Shown here in pieces: positions 34,094 through 42,540 of a stretch of 64,000 nucleotides of DNA (within the stretch, counting starts at the first letter, position 1; every line of letters begins with the position of its first letter). A program made the position numbers and the translations under genes. Below the pieces are notes generated by a model. That model ran no database searches and was not told the DNA's origin. It saw only the letters and a list, made by a program, of their open reading frames with translations. Source of the stretch: Pseudomonas sp. Irchel s3h14 (GTDB lineage Bacteria > Pseudomonadota > Gammaproteobacteria > Pseudomonadales > Pseudomonadaceae); the NCBI RefSeq assembly GCF_900187425.1, contig NZ_FYDJ01000014.1, positions 62,001 through 126,000 on the forward strand, given 5' to 3'.

Positions 34094-35653
34094 ATGACTT
34101 CGCCTGCACTTAACCAAATCTTGTTTGGCCCTCCGGGAACCGGTAAGACGTACGCCACTATCGAGACCGCGCTGGAAATTCTTGCTCCTGAGTTTCTTCG
34201 GGCCAACAAAGGCAAACGGGTGGCTTTAAAGAAGTACTTTGATGAGTTAACCGAAGATGGGCACGTTGAGTTTGTCACCTTTCATCAAAGCTTCAGCTAC
34301 GAGGACTTCGTCGAAGGTCTACGTGCTAAAAGCGGAGAAGATGGGCAATTGCGCTACGAAGTCGTCGATGGTGTGTTCAAAAAAATGTGCACCTCTGCCA
34401 TGGCCAAGGCAAAGCACCCCGGTGCTCTATTTATAAAGGGGGAGTCATTTGGTTCGGGGTACATAGTCGCGAGTGCATCTGTTGAGTTGCTGAGCTTGGT
34501 TAAACCTAATGGTAAAGAGCTACCGATTGGGATGAGTATTCTTCACACGCTCGCTGAATATGTGCGCGCAGGGCGGTTAACCGTCGCAGATGTTCGCAAC
34601 AAGCTAGTTTTTGACAAAGTGTCAGAAACTAAGCTGGAACCATATCTCATCAACGGCTACAACAATATTTTGCCGGTTTTGGTTCAGCGCATTTTGGATA
34701 CGTCATCTGAAGACGCAAAGGTCAAGGAGACAGCTCAATCCAGCGACGCACGCGTACTCATCATCGATGAAATAAATCGCGGTAATATCTCTCGGATCTT
34801 CGGTGAGCTGATTACTCTCATCGAGCCATCCAAGCGTGCAGGAGCTGATGAGGCATTAAAGGTGACGCTGCCGTATTCGAAGGATCATTTCAGCGTTCCG
34901 AGCAATGTCTACCTCATTGGCACCATGAACACCGCTGATCGTTCATTGGCTGGTCTAGATATCGCGCTGCGTCGTCGTTTCACGTTCCGCGAAATGCCGC
35001 CTAAGCCTGAGCTGCTGAAAGACGTCACCGTGGGGGAACTCAATGTTGCCCAACTCCTAATAGTGATGAATCAACGAATTGAGAAGCTGTTAGACCGAGA
35101 TCATTGCTTAGGGCACGCGTATTTCATGCCGTTAGAGAGTGAGCCAACGTTGGAGCGATTGGGCCAAATCTTTCGCGAGCAAGTACTCCCATTGCTGCAA
35201 GAGTATTTCTTCGAAGATTGGCTACGGATTCAATGGGTCCTTAACGATCATCGCAAGGCCCCTGAAAACTGCTTTATCGCGCAGGCGCTATTCAACTCAG
35301 GATTTTTGTTTGGCGATCAAGTGGTGCTAAGTAACCAAAATAACCAATGGGTAATCAACGAAGACGCCTTTGCTCGGATTGAGTCTTTTTGGGGTGTCAT
35401 TGATCACCAAGCAGTACCTCCAAAGGTCCAGGAGGCTATCGAAGCTGAAAAAGACGACATTCAGGTTCGTCAGCTTGAAAGCGGATCAATCGAGGTTTTA
35501 AAGTCTGGGAAGATCGTCAGCCCATCTAAACCTATTTTGCGAGAGCTTGCCGCAGCGCATGGCCTGACAACCCACCATGCAAGTGGTCTTGAGTTTAATA
35601 CTCGCCATCTTGGTGCGGCCGTTATCAGTGCATTGAAAGGCGTGACGGTGTGA
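34094..35653 (+). CDS. mcrB: Type IV restriction AAA+ GTPase McrB-like
   Basis: A 519-residue AAA+ motor of the McrB type. Walker A is GPPGTGKT at residues 12-19, Walker B is LIIDEINRGN (Asp225), and the McrB-specific TMNTADRSLAGLD (Asn279) is followed by ALRRRF. Walker A sits only 11 residues from the start, so the N-terminal domain that reads methylated DNA in E. coli McrB is absent. An extra segment of about 90 residues lies between Walker A and B (around residues 115-205). The ATG at 34094 has AAGGAT ahead; GTG 34028 is an alternative. It overlaps mcrC (GTGA). Confidence 0.9.
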   Translation: MTSPALNQILFGPPGTGKTYATIETALEILAPEFLRANKGKRVALKKYFDELTEDGHVEFVTFHQSFSYEDFVEGLRAKSGEDGQLRYEVVDGVFKKMCTSAMAKAKHPGALFIKGESFGSGYIVASASVELLSLVKPNGKELPIGMSILHTLAEYVRAGRLTVADVRNKLVFDKVSETKLEPYLINGYNNILPVLVQRILDTSSEDAKVKETAQSSDARVLIIDEINRGNISRIFGELITLIEPSKRAGADEALKVTLPYSKDHFSVPSNVYLIGTMNTADRSLAGLDIALRRRFTFREMPPKPELLKDVTVGELNVAQLLIVMNQRIEKLLDRDHCLGHAYFMPLESEPTLERLGQIFREQVLPLLQEYFFEDWLRIQWVLNDHRKAPENCFIAQALFNSGFLFGDQVVLSNQNNQWVINEDAFARIESFWGVIDHQAVPPKVQEAIEAEKDDIQVRQLESGSIEVLKSGKIVSPSKPILRELAAAHGLTTHHASGLEFNTRHLGAAVISALKGVTV

Positions 35654-36951
35654 AACCCGTCATCACGGTCCGAGAGTACGCGAGGCTGACGACAGATAAA
35701 ATCACTGAGCCGACGTTGGATCTTGCTCAAGTATCGGTTTCCGCCTTTGACTGGCTGTGCAAGTTGAATGCTTCTTTCAGCAATGCTGGAGCTGCACTGG
35801 TTCAGCTTGAGAATCGGTGTTTACTCAAACTCGACAACTACGTTGGTGTACTAGAAACACCCTGTGGCACGCGTCTTGAAATTCTCCCCAAACATTTTGA
35901 GCGAGAGGACTGCATTAAGCAGAGCAGAGTGTTGTTGCGGCGTATGATCCAAACCTCTCTAAATTTACCCACCCGTGAAGTCGGCGCAGCAGATCTTCAA
36001 AATTTCGATGCACCGCTGAGCGAATGGGTCATGGGCCGATTCCTACTGGCTCTGGATCACTTGATCAAGCGAGGTCTACGCTTTGACTACCAGCGCGTAG
36101 AGGAGGAACAACGGTTCCTACGTGGTCAATTGGATGTGGTTAAGCAAATGCGCCAACCCCCTGGGCGCCAGCACCACTTCCAAATTCGACACGATATCTA
36201 TTTGCCCGACCGACCAGAAAATCGCTTACTCAAATTCGCGCTAGATGAGGTCTGCAAAGCAACAAAAGATGCTGGTAACTGGCGTCTGGCTCACGAGTTA
36301 AGAAGTGTGTTGTTAGAGGTTCCTACAAGCCGCAATGTGCAGCAGGATTTCAAACAATGGAGTAGCGAGCGACTGATGGCGCACTATGTGCCGGTGAAGC
36401 CCTGGTGCGAGCTGATTATCAAGCAACAGATGCCTTTGGCGGTCGCCGGGGAGTGGCATGGCATGAGCTTGTTGTTTCCTATGGAGAAGCTGTTTGAGCG
36501 CTATGTAGCTGCGAGTCTAAACCGGGATCTGATGCAAGACGCTCGACTTCAAACTCAAACCCACACTGAATATTTGTGTCAGCACAAAGGCAAAAACTTC
36601 TTTCAATTACGGCCGGATTTGATGGTTCACCATAAGAACGAAAGCTGGGTGCTAGACACAAAATGGAAGCGGTTGAACTCCTCTGGGGAGGATAAGAGTT
36701 ACGGTTTGAAGCAGTCCGATTTTTATCAGTTGTTTGCTTATGGCCACAAATATCTCGCGGGCGAGGGGGAGTTGGTGCTGATTTATCCAAGACGATCTGC
36801 GTTTGATGCGCCGTTGCAGATATTCGAGTTTGCACCACAACTCAAGCTTTGGGTGCTGCCGTTTGATATGGAACGTGGCGTATTGTTAGGCGCTCCTGAA
36901 GGGTTCCCGCTTCACTCTCAGGAGCTGCAATCGAGTGAACAGTCGGCGTGA
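35650..36951 (+). CDS. mcrC: Type IV restriction nuclease subunit McrC
   Basis: A 433-residue McrC-like protein. The C-terminal PD-(D/E)xK nuclease is visible as RPDLMV (Asp323) and VLDTKWKRL (Asp336, Lys338). The N-terminal part contacts the McrB ring in the known system. The start is GTG at 35650, overlapping the mcrB stop by four bases, so the two are co-translated. With McrB this should form a modification-dependent restriction complex acting on incoming DNA. Confidence 0.92.
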   Translation: MKPVITVREYARLTTDKITEPTLDLAQVSVSAFDWLCKLNASFSNAGAALVQLENRCLLKLDNYVGVLETPCGTRLEILPKHFEREDCIKQSRVLLRRMIQTSLNLPTREVGAADLQNFDAPLSEWVMGRFLLALDHLIKRGLRFDYQRVEEEQRFLRGQLDVVKQMRQPPGRQHHFQIRHDIYLPDRPENRLLKFALDEVCKATKDAGNWRLAHELRSVLLEVPTSRNVQQDFKQWSSERLMAHYVPVKPWCELIIKQQMPLAVAGEWHGMSLLFPMEKLFERYVAASLNRDLMQDARLQTQTHTEYLCQHKGKNFFQLRPDLMVHHKNESWVLDTKWKRLNSSGEDKSYGLKQSDFYQLFAYGHKYLAGEGELVLIYPRRSAFDAPLQIFEFAPQLKLWVLPFDMERGVLLGAPEGFPLHSQELQSSEQSA

Positions 36952-36971
36952 TGCTCAACGCCCTCAATCAA

Positions 36972-36995
36972 ATGGGTGCAGAAAGCTGCACCCAT
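36972..36995. terminator. Bidirectional hairpin between mcrC and the BRO-like frame
   Basis: A perfect 10-base stem (36972-36981 with 36986-36995, loop AAAG) lies between two convergent genes and is followed on the plus strand by CTTT. It can serve either direction. Confidence 0.55.
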
Positions 36996-37008
36996 CTTTA
37001 GCGGCTTT

Positions 37009-37497
37009 CTAAAATAGAAATAGCCGTGAAGCTTTCCTCCACCAGGATGTTTGCTGTTGGGTCGGCAGGATGCAAGGCATGTCCCGCATCCGAATCCATG
37101 GTTCATTCTGCCAATGCAGCAAACTCAGTTGCATCTGTGGCCAATCCAAAACGCTCAAGGTCGGCCGCTCAACTGCCCGCGATGGTCTTGCGTCACGCAG
37201 TGCAGCTACAACCTGATGCGTCAGCCATTCGCGTAGTGAGCGATATTCCGGGCAATAGTGATAAACCAATAATGCATACACGCCCGATTCGCTGAGCATC
37301 AGTCGTTCCTCTGCTACTCCGTGAGCGTGCACCAACAACATCCGTCGCTGATCTGTATCGAGTTTTCGGGACATTCGCTCATCCAAATACTTGCCCATCA
37401 GCCGCCCTATATCACGCGCGCAAAACCAGGCTTGGTTTTCGAAGAGTAGGGCGTGGAGATGAATGTCGTGGCGAGTGAATAGGGTGGAGCTAGGGAA
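37009..37497 (-). CDS. BRO/antirepressor-like frame directly after nrdB
   Basis: A reading frame of 162 codons plus stop begins right after the nrdB stop codon, in the same frame. The protein sequence (FTRHDIHLHALLFENQAWF, CARDIGRLMGKYLDERMSR, LMLSESGVYALLVYHYCPE, REWLTHQVVAALRD) is a BRO-N/phage antirepressor-like domain, with a C-terminal half ending WWRKASRLFLF. The first ATG (complement at 37396-37398) would cut off about 33 residues of the conserved domain, and no ATG, GTG or TTG precedes it. It may use a rare start, be read through, or be decayed. The function next to nrdB is unknown. Confidence 0.6.
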   Translation of the reverse strand, partial: FPSSTLFTRHDIHLHALLFENQAWFCARDIGRLMGKYLDERMSRKLDTDQRRMLLVHAHGVAEERLMLSESGVYALLVYHYCPEYRSLREWLTHQVVAALRDARPSRAVERPTLSVLDWPQMQLSLLHWQNEPWIRMRDMPCILPTQQQTSWWRKASRLFLF

Positions 37498-38748
37498 TCA
37501 ATCCCAGCTAAGCGCACCGCCGGTTTGGTATTCAATAACCCGCGTCTCAAAGAAGTTCTTCTCTTTCTTCAAGTCCATAATCTCGCTCATCCAAGGGAAC
37601 GGGTTAGTCGTCCCTGGGTACTCTTCTTTCAAACCAATCTGGCTCAAACGACGGTTAGCAATGAACTTCAGGTAGTCCTCCATCATCGCCGCGTTCATGC
37701 CCAACACGCCGCGAGGCATGGTGTCACGAGCGTATTCAATCTCCAGCTGAGTGCCCTGCAGAATCATCTGCGAAGCTTCTTCCTTCATTTCAGCGTCCCA
37801 CAAGTGCGGGTTTTCGATTTTGATCTGGTTGATCACGTCGATGCCGAAGTTCAGGTGCATGGATTCGTCGCGCAGGATGTATTGGAACTGCTCGGCGACG
37901 CCGGTCATTTTGTTGCGGCGGCCCATGGAGAGGATCTGGGTGAAGCCGCAGTAGAAGAAGATGCCTTCCAGAACGCAGTAGTAGGCGATCAGGTTGCGCA
38001 GCAGCTCTTTGTCGGTTTCGACGGTGCCGGTTTCGAACTTCGGATCGGAGATCGAACGGGTGTATTTGAGGCCCCAGGTGGCTTTTTTCGCGACCGATGG
38101 GATCTCGTGGTACATGTTGAAGATCTCGCCTTCATCCATGGCCAACGATTCGATGCAGTACTGGTAGGCGTGGGTGTGGATCGCCTCTTCGAACGCCTGG
38201 CGCAGGATGTACTGGCGGCATTCCGGGTTGGTGATCAGGCGGTACACGGCCAGCACCAGGTTGTTAGCAACCAGGGAGTCGGCGGTGGAGAAGAAGCCGA
38301 GGTTGCGCATGACGATGCGGCGCTCGTCGTCGGTCAGGCCTTCCGGGTCTTTCCAGAGGGCGATGTCGGCGGTCATGTTGACTTCTTGCGGCATCCAGTG
38401 GTTTGCGCAACCGTCCAGGTACTTCTGCCAGGCCCAGTCGTACTTGAACGGTACGAGCTGGTTGAGGTCGGCGCGGCAGTTGATCATGCGCTTTTCGTCG
38501 ACCGCCACACGGGCGGAGGCGCCTTCGAGTTCGGCGAGGCCTTCGGCGATGTCGAGGTTGTCCAGGGCAGCTTTTGCACGGGCGATTGCGGCGGAGTCGG
38601 ACGCGGTTACAGCGCGGGCTTCTTGAGCCGCGACGCCACCAGCGGTGTCGAGGCGGTCCATGTTGGCTTCAGTTGCGTGCCCAGCGTTGGCGCCTTTTAC
38701 AACGGTTTCGCCGCTGTCTTCTTTGTCGAATTCGTCCCAGCTCAGCAT
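37498..38748 (-). CDS. nrdB: Ribonucleotide reductase class Ia, beta subunit NrdB
   Basis: A 416-residue NrdB that holds the di-iron centre and tyrosyl radical for aerobic dNTP synthesis. Iron-binding and radical-site motifs are visible: RQAFEEAIHTHAYQYCIESL, YCVLEGIFFYCGF and DESMHLNFGIDVINQI. The N-terminal 60 residues are a low-complexity extension, usual in pseudomonads. The start (complement at 38746-38748, MLSWDEFDKED) is followed within the frame by a nearly identical C-terminal LSWD. nrdA is not adjacent on the upstream side. Confidence 0.95.
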   Translation of the reverse strand: MLSWDEFDKEDSGETVVKGANAGHATEANMDRLDTAGGVAAQEARAVTASDSAAIARAKAALDNLDIAEGLAELEGASARVAVDEKRMINCRADLNQLVPFKYDWAWQKYLDGCANHWMPQEVNMTADIALWKDPEGLTDDERRIVMRNLGFFSTADSLVANNLVLAVYRLITNPECRQYILRQAFEEAIHTHAYQYCIESLAMDEGEIFNMYHEIPSVAKKATWGLKYTRSISDPKFETGTVETDKELLRNLIAYYCVLEGIFFYCGFTQILSMGRRNKMTGVAEQFQYILRDESMHLNFGIDVINQIKIENPHLWDAEMKEEASQMILQGTQLEIEYARDTMPRGVLGMNAAMMEDYLKFIANRRLSQIGLKEEYPGTTNPFPWMSEIMDLKKEKNFFETRVIEYQTGGALSWD

Positions 38749-38780
38749 GACGTGTCGTCTCCTGCGTGAGGGCCAGATGC

Positions 38781-38815
38781 CCGTGTGAAAACTGATAGGT
38801 TGGTTTTTCACACGG
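38781..38815 (-). promoter_or_regulatory. Hairpin in the nrdB leader
   Basis: Perfect 11-base arms (38781-38791 and 38805-38815, CCGTGTGAAAA) lie 33 bases upstream of the nrdB start. No T-run follows on the minus strand. It may influence nrdB leader RNA stability. Confidence 0.5.
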
Positions 38816-39177
38816 CCGTACTGGCCGCGTTGGATAGCGTTTTTTGCAGCGGTACACGCAGGCAAATAAACATAATTTTGTACGGGGTTCCGAGAGCCTC
38901 TGAGGGGCGCAGAAATCGGTGAGGACTTCGGCGTGGGCTTCAGACTGGCTGTTATCCCTGTAAGGGAATATTGCAGGCCCGTTTAAGCCGGCATTATAGG
39001 GAAATTTTTGCGGCCGTGGTGGGGCGAATCCGCGCATGGAGCGGTCGAGAAGGAGGGTTTTTCGGTCGGAGCGAGGGTTTATAGGGCTTTGGCTGGATGT
39101 CGGGAGTGAAGATTTTTTTTCATAAATTTTGGCCAGCCATTTTTTTGTTCAAAAAACAGCCAAAAAACTGCGTTTTT

Positions 39178-39191
39178 CACTACATGTTGTG
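39178..39191 (-). promoter_or_regulatory. NrdR-box-like dyad upstream of nrdB
   Basis: CACTACATGTTGTG is a near-palindrome resembling the NrdR repressor box that controls ribonucleotide reductase genes. It lies 430 bases before nrdB, just inside the terminator of the gene upstream. No clear second box about 31 bases away was found, so this is tentative. Confidence 0.35.
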
Positions 39192-39227
39192 TTTTGAGTC
39201 ACTTTTCGATGCCCCCAGACACAACTA

Positions 39228-39247
39228 AGCCCGGCCGAAGCCGGGCT
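39228..39247 (-). terminator. Hairpin after the DGxDHTG-repeat gene
   Basis: A perfect 8-base stem (AGCCCGGC, loop CGAA) begins 20 bases after the stop codon. The following minus-strand bases are CTTAGTTGTG, only weakly T-rich. Confidence 0.6.
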
Positions 39248-39266
39248 GTAAAGTCACCCTTGATGA

Positions 39267-39542
39267 TCAGCTGAGGCGAGCGGCACCCACGTGATCTGCG
39301 CCATCAGCAGCGACTTTGGCAGCGCCGGTGTGATCAAAACCGTCAGAAGCAAGTTTGGCAGCGCCCGTGTGGTCGGAGCCATCGGAGGCGAAAGACGCCG
39401 AACCGGTGTGGTCGTAACCGTCAGAAGCGACAGCCGCTTCAGTGGTGTAAGCAGCCGAGCCAGTGCGGTCGTAGCCGTCAGCGGCGAAGGTATTAGCGGC
39501 CAGGACAGAGAGGGTCAGGGCGAGGATCAGTTTGGTTTTCAT
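39267..39542 (-). CDS. Secreted protein of five DGxDHTG repeats
   Basis: A 91-residue exported protein. After a signal peptide (ILALTLSVLAANTFA, cleavage at about residue 22) the whole mature part is five tandem units of about 13 residues built on DGxDHTGAAxxA (first DGYDRTG, last DGADHVG). The unit has regular Asp, His and Gly, which could bind metal ions. I know of no assigned function. The ATG complementary to 39540-39542 follows GGAG. It seems to be its own transcription unit with a terminator. Confidence 0.8.
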   Translation of the reverse strand: MKTKLILALTLSVLAANTFAADGYDRTGSAAYTTEAAVASDGYDHTGSASFASDGSDHTGAAKLASDGFDHTGAAKVAADGADHVGAARLS

Positions 39543-39732
39543 GGTAGTGGCTCCAGGTTCGTTGGCGTTTTGTGCCTTGGGTGTGGAATTCATACTACGG
39601 CCAGCTAATTTGATTAAAAAGCGCAAATAAACGCTTAAATCAATCGTATAAATTGATGTATAGGGTTCGGCGCTTCATCTGCCTTAAGTAGCGGGCGGGT
39701 GGGTCGAACCTTGGGAGGGTGAGAGCGGGTGA

Positions 39733-39996
39733 TTAGCCGTTGGAGCAGCCGTTACCCATGACGCTGTAACGAAGAATGTGGCGTTGGCCTTTAGAGTCGT
39801 CGTATTCCATTTTCGCCGGAACAACTTCACACACATTCGGGATTTCGCTCATGGAGATAACTTTGGCGATGTCCAGGTGAGTGGAGTAAGTGTATTCCTC
39901 GATGGCGGGTTGCTGCTGCGCGACATCAGTCGGGACCTCGTCTGCCATGGCGGTTGCGCACAGGCTGCTGAGGGCCAGAACTAATAAAGCTTTCAT
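39733..39996 (-). CDS. DUF2790 family exported protein
   Basis: An 87-residue periplasmic protein. A signal peptide MKALLVLALSSLCATAMA precedes the DUF2790 pattern: YTYSTHLDIAKVISMSEIP, CEVVPAKMEYDDSKG and RYSVMGNGCSN, with two cysteines that may pair. The family is common in Pseudomonas; function is not established. The ATG complementary to 39994-39996 has AAAGGTAAATCTGAA upstream. Confidence 0.88.
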   Translation of the reverse strand: MKALLVLALSSLCATAMADEVPTDVAQQQPAIEEYTYSTHLDIAKVISMSEIPNVCEVVPAKMEYDDSKGQRHILRYSVMGNGCSNG

Positions 39997-40410
39997 TTCA
40001 GATTTACCTTTTAGAGGTCGAGTGGGGTCACGCAACCTTTTTGGGGTTGCGTGTAGAACTTAAGTACTAGGTTTTGGATTAACTGCCTTCGTGGGGGCTG
40101 CAACTTGGTTAATCACGTTGCCTGGTTGGCGAGGCTGATTTTAGGCGTGGGGTTTACATTCATATAGCCGTGCTTTTGATAAACACTATTGGCAGATCCT
40201 GTAACAATCCTCGAAAAGCGACCTTTGGCTCGCTGATGAAGCCAATGTCATAAATGCTCAAAGCCCCTGAAATCACCGGCCTTGAGCGCCTCGGCGGGGT
40301 ATAGCCACATTTTGTAGGGGCTTGTTACTACCATCGTCGAATGGTTCTATAGGCCCGGCCCGGCTACAACTGGGTCATACAAAAACAACTATTCCACCGA
40401 GGTAACAAAG
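39997..40410. other. 414-base divergent spacer before acsA
   Basis: No gene seen. It contains the hairpin at 40029-40053 and a dyad ACCAT-CGTCGA-ATGGT at 40330-40345, about 65 bases before acsA, which is a candidate operator for acetate-responsive control. Confidence 0.5.
40029..40053 (-). promoter_or_regulatory. Hairpin upstream of the DUF2790 gene
   Basis: A 9-base stem (40029-40037 with 40045-40053) lies 33 bases before the DUF2790 start on the minus strand. It could be in the leader or an upstream terminator; no T-run on the minus strand. Confidence 0.35.
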
Positions 40411-42366
40411 ATGAGTGCGGCTTCTCTGTATCCCGTTCGTCCCGAGGTTTTGGCCAACACGCTGACTGACGAGGCGACCTACAAGGCCATGTACCAGCAG
40501 TCCGTCGTTAACCCGGACGGCTTCTGGCGCGAGCAAGCCAAGCGCCTCGACTGGATCAAGCCTTTCACCACGGTGAAACAGACTTCTTTCGACGATCACC
40601 ATGTCGACATCAAATGGTTCGCCGACGGCACCCTGAACGTTTCCTACAACTGCCTTGACCGTCATCTGGCCGAGCGCGGCGATCAAGTCGCGATCATTTG
40701 GGAAGGGGATGACCCTGCCGAAAGCCGCAACATCACCTACCGCGAGCTGCACGAACAAGTCTGCAAGTTCGCCAACGCCCTGCGCGGCCAGGATGTGCAC
40801 CGCGGCGACGTGGTGACTATCTATATGCCGATGATCCCCGAAGCCGTGGTCGCCATGCTGGCCTGTACCCGGATCGGCGCGATTCACTCGGTGGTGTTTG
40901 GTGGTTTCTCGCCGGAAGCCTTGGCGGGTCGGATCATCGACTGCAAATCCAAAGTGGTGATCACGGCCGACGAAGGCATTCGTGCCGGCAAGAAGATCCC
41001 GCTCAAGTCCAACGTCGACGACGCGCTGACCAACCCGGAAACCAGCAGCATCCAGAAAGTCATCGTGTGCAAGCGCACCGGTGGCGACATCAAGTGGAAC
41101 CAGCATCGCGACATCTGGTTCGAGGACCTGATGAAAGTGGCGGGCACTGTGTGTGCGCCGAAAGAAATGGGCGCTGAAGAAGCGCTGTTCATCCTTTATA
41201 CCTCCGGTTCGACCGGTAAGCCGAAGGGCGTGCAACACACCACCGGCGGTTATCTGCTGTACGCGGCGATGACCCACGAGCGTGTGTTCGACTACCGCCC
41301 GGGCGAAGTCTACTGGTGCACCGCCGACGTCGGTTGGGTCACTGGCCACACCTACATCGTTTATGGTCCGCTGGCCAATGGCGCGACCACGCTGTTGTTT
41401 GAAGGCGTGCCGAACTATCCGGACATCACCCGGGTGGCGAAGATCGTCGACAAGCACAAGGTCAATATCCTCTACACCGCGCCAACCGCGATCCGCGCGA
41501 TGATGGCGTCGGGCAAAGCCGCTGTTGAAGGCGCTGATGGCAGTAGCCTGCGACTGTTGGGTTCCGTCGGTGAGCCGATTAACCCGGAAGCGTGGGATTG
41601 GTACTACAAGAACGTCGGCCAATCCCGTTGCCCGATCGTCGACACTTGGTGGCAGACCGAAACCGGCGGCAACATGATGAGCCCGCTGCCGGGCGCTCAC
41701 GGCCTCAAGCCGGGTTCTGCGGCACGTCCGTTTTTCGGCGTAGTGCCGGCACTGGTGGACAACCTGGGCAACATCCTCGAAGGCGTGGCCGAGGGCAACC
41801 TGGTGATTCTCGATTCGTGGCCAGGCCAGGCGCGCACGCTGTATGGCGACCATGACCGCTTCGTCGATACCTACTTCAAGACGTTCCGCGGCATGTACTT
41901 CACCGGTGACGGTGCGCGTCGTGACGAAGATGGTTACTACTGGATTACCGGTCGCGTGGATGACGTGCTCAACGTGTCCGGCCACCGCATGGGCACCGCG
42001 GAGATTGAAAGCGCGATGGTTGCCCACCCGAAAGTCGCGGAAGCAGCCGTGGTCGGTGTGCCGCACGACATCAAAGGGCAGGGCATTTATGTCTATGTCA
42101 CGTTGATCGGTGGCGAAGAGCCGAGCGAACAGCTGCGCCTGGAACTGAAAAACTGGGTGCGTAAAGAGATCGGTCCGATTGCCTCGCCGGATGTCATCCA
42201 GTGGGCGCCGGGCCTGCCGAAAACCCGTTCGGGCAAAATCATGCGCCGTATCCTGCGCAAGATTGCTACGGCCGAATACGATGGGTTGGGGGATATCTCC
42301 ACTCTGGCGGATCCGGGTGTGGTGCAGCATTTGATTGATACGCACAAGACCATGAACGTCGCTTAA
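40411..42366 (+). CDS. acsA: Acetyl-CoA synthetase
   Basis: A 651-residue AMP-forming acetate-CoA ligase that activates acetate via acetyl-AMP. Visible: the core YTSGSTGKPKGVQH, DTWWQTETGG, FTGDGARRDEDGYYWITGR and the C-terminal KTRSGKIMRR with the acetylatable lysine at residue 609, the same number as in enteric Acs. GAGGTAACAAAG precedes the ATG. A clean terminator follows. Full length and all motifs intact. Confidence 0.97.
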   Translation: MSAASLYPVRPEVLANTLTDEATYKAMYQQSVVNPDGFWREQAKRLDWIKPFTTVKQTSFDDHHVDIKWFADGTLNVSYNCLDRHLAERGDQVAIIWEGDDPAESRNITYRELHEQVCKFANALRGQDVHRGDVVTIYMPMIPEAVVAMLACTRIGAIHSVVFGGFSPEALAGRIIDCKSKVVITADEGIRAGKKIPLKSNVDDALTNPETSSIQKVIVCKRTGGDIKWNQHRDIWFEDLMKVAGTVCAPKEMGAEEALFILYTSGSTGKPKGVQHTTGGYLLYAAMTHERVFDYRPGEVYWCTADVGWVTGHTYIVYGPLANGATTLLFEGVPNYPDITRVAKIVDKHKVNILYTAPTAIRAMMASGKAAVEGADGSSLRLLGSVGEPINPEAWDWYYKNVGQSRCPIVDTWWQTETGGNMMSPLPGAHGLKPGSAARPFFGVVPALVDNLGNILEGVAEGNLVILDSWPGQARTLYGDHDRFVDTYFKTFRGMYFTGDGARRDEDGYYWITGRVDDVLNVSGHRMGTAEIESAMVAHPKVAEAAVVGVPHDIKGQGIYVYVTLIGGEEPSEQLRLELKNWVRKEIGPIASPDVIQWAPGLPKTRSGKIMRRILRKIATAEYDGLGDISTLADPGVVQHLIDTHKTMNVA

Positions 42367-42388
42367 CCCGCCGTTCTTGAGTCATCGA

Positions 42389-42425
42389 AGCCCCGCCCGG
42401 CATTGCGCCGAGCGGGGCTTTTTCG
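42389..42425 (+). terminator. Rho-independent terminator of acsA
   Basis: Stem AGCCCCGC (42389-42396) with GCGGGGCT (42412-42419), followed by a T-run to 42424. It lies 22 bases after the acsA stop. Confidence 0.9.
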
Positions 42426-42429
42426 TACC

Positions 42430-42540
42430 GATCGTTCCCACGCTCTGCGTGGGAATGCCGCCCGGGACGCTCCGCGTCCCTTACTGCATGTGACGCAGAG
42501 CGTCACTGGATGCATTCCCACGCGGAGCGTGGGAACGATC
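42430..42540. repeat. 111-base complex palindrome, copy 2
   Basis: Starts GATCGTTCCCACGCTCTGCG and ends in the inverse; two inner palindromes (GGGACGCTCCGCGTCCC; GTGACGCAGAGCGTCAC) are near-copies of those in the elements at 17612 and 61341. Confidence 0.85.

Larger units (their letters stand above)
38749..39266. other. 518-base spacer upstream of nrdB
   Basis: No gene seen. It holds the leader hairpin (38781-38815), an AT-rich tract with runs of T and A at about 39112-39175, the NrdR-like dyad (39178-39191) and the terminator of the repeat-protein gene (39228-39247). The promoter of nrdB is probably within the AT-rich tract. Confidence 0.6.

Noticed and set aside
39216..39232. Second NrdR box near nrdB
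   Set aside because: Only a half-match (ACACAACTA) is seen and it lies within the hairpin region of the neighbouring gene.
40375..42345. 656-codon minus-strand frame covering acsA
   Set aside because: An antisense shadow of a highly expressed gene with strong third-base GC bias; no plausible domain or start.
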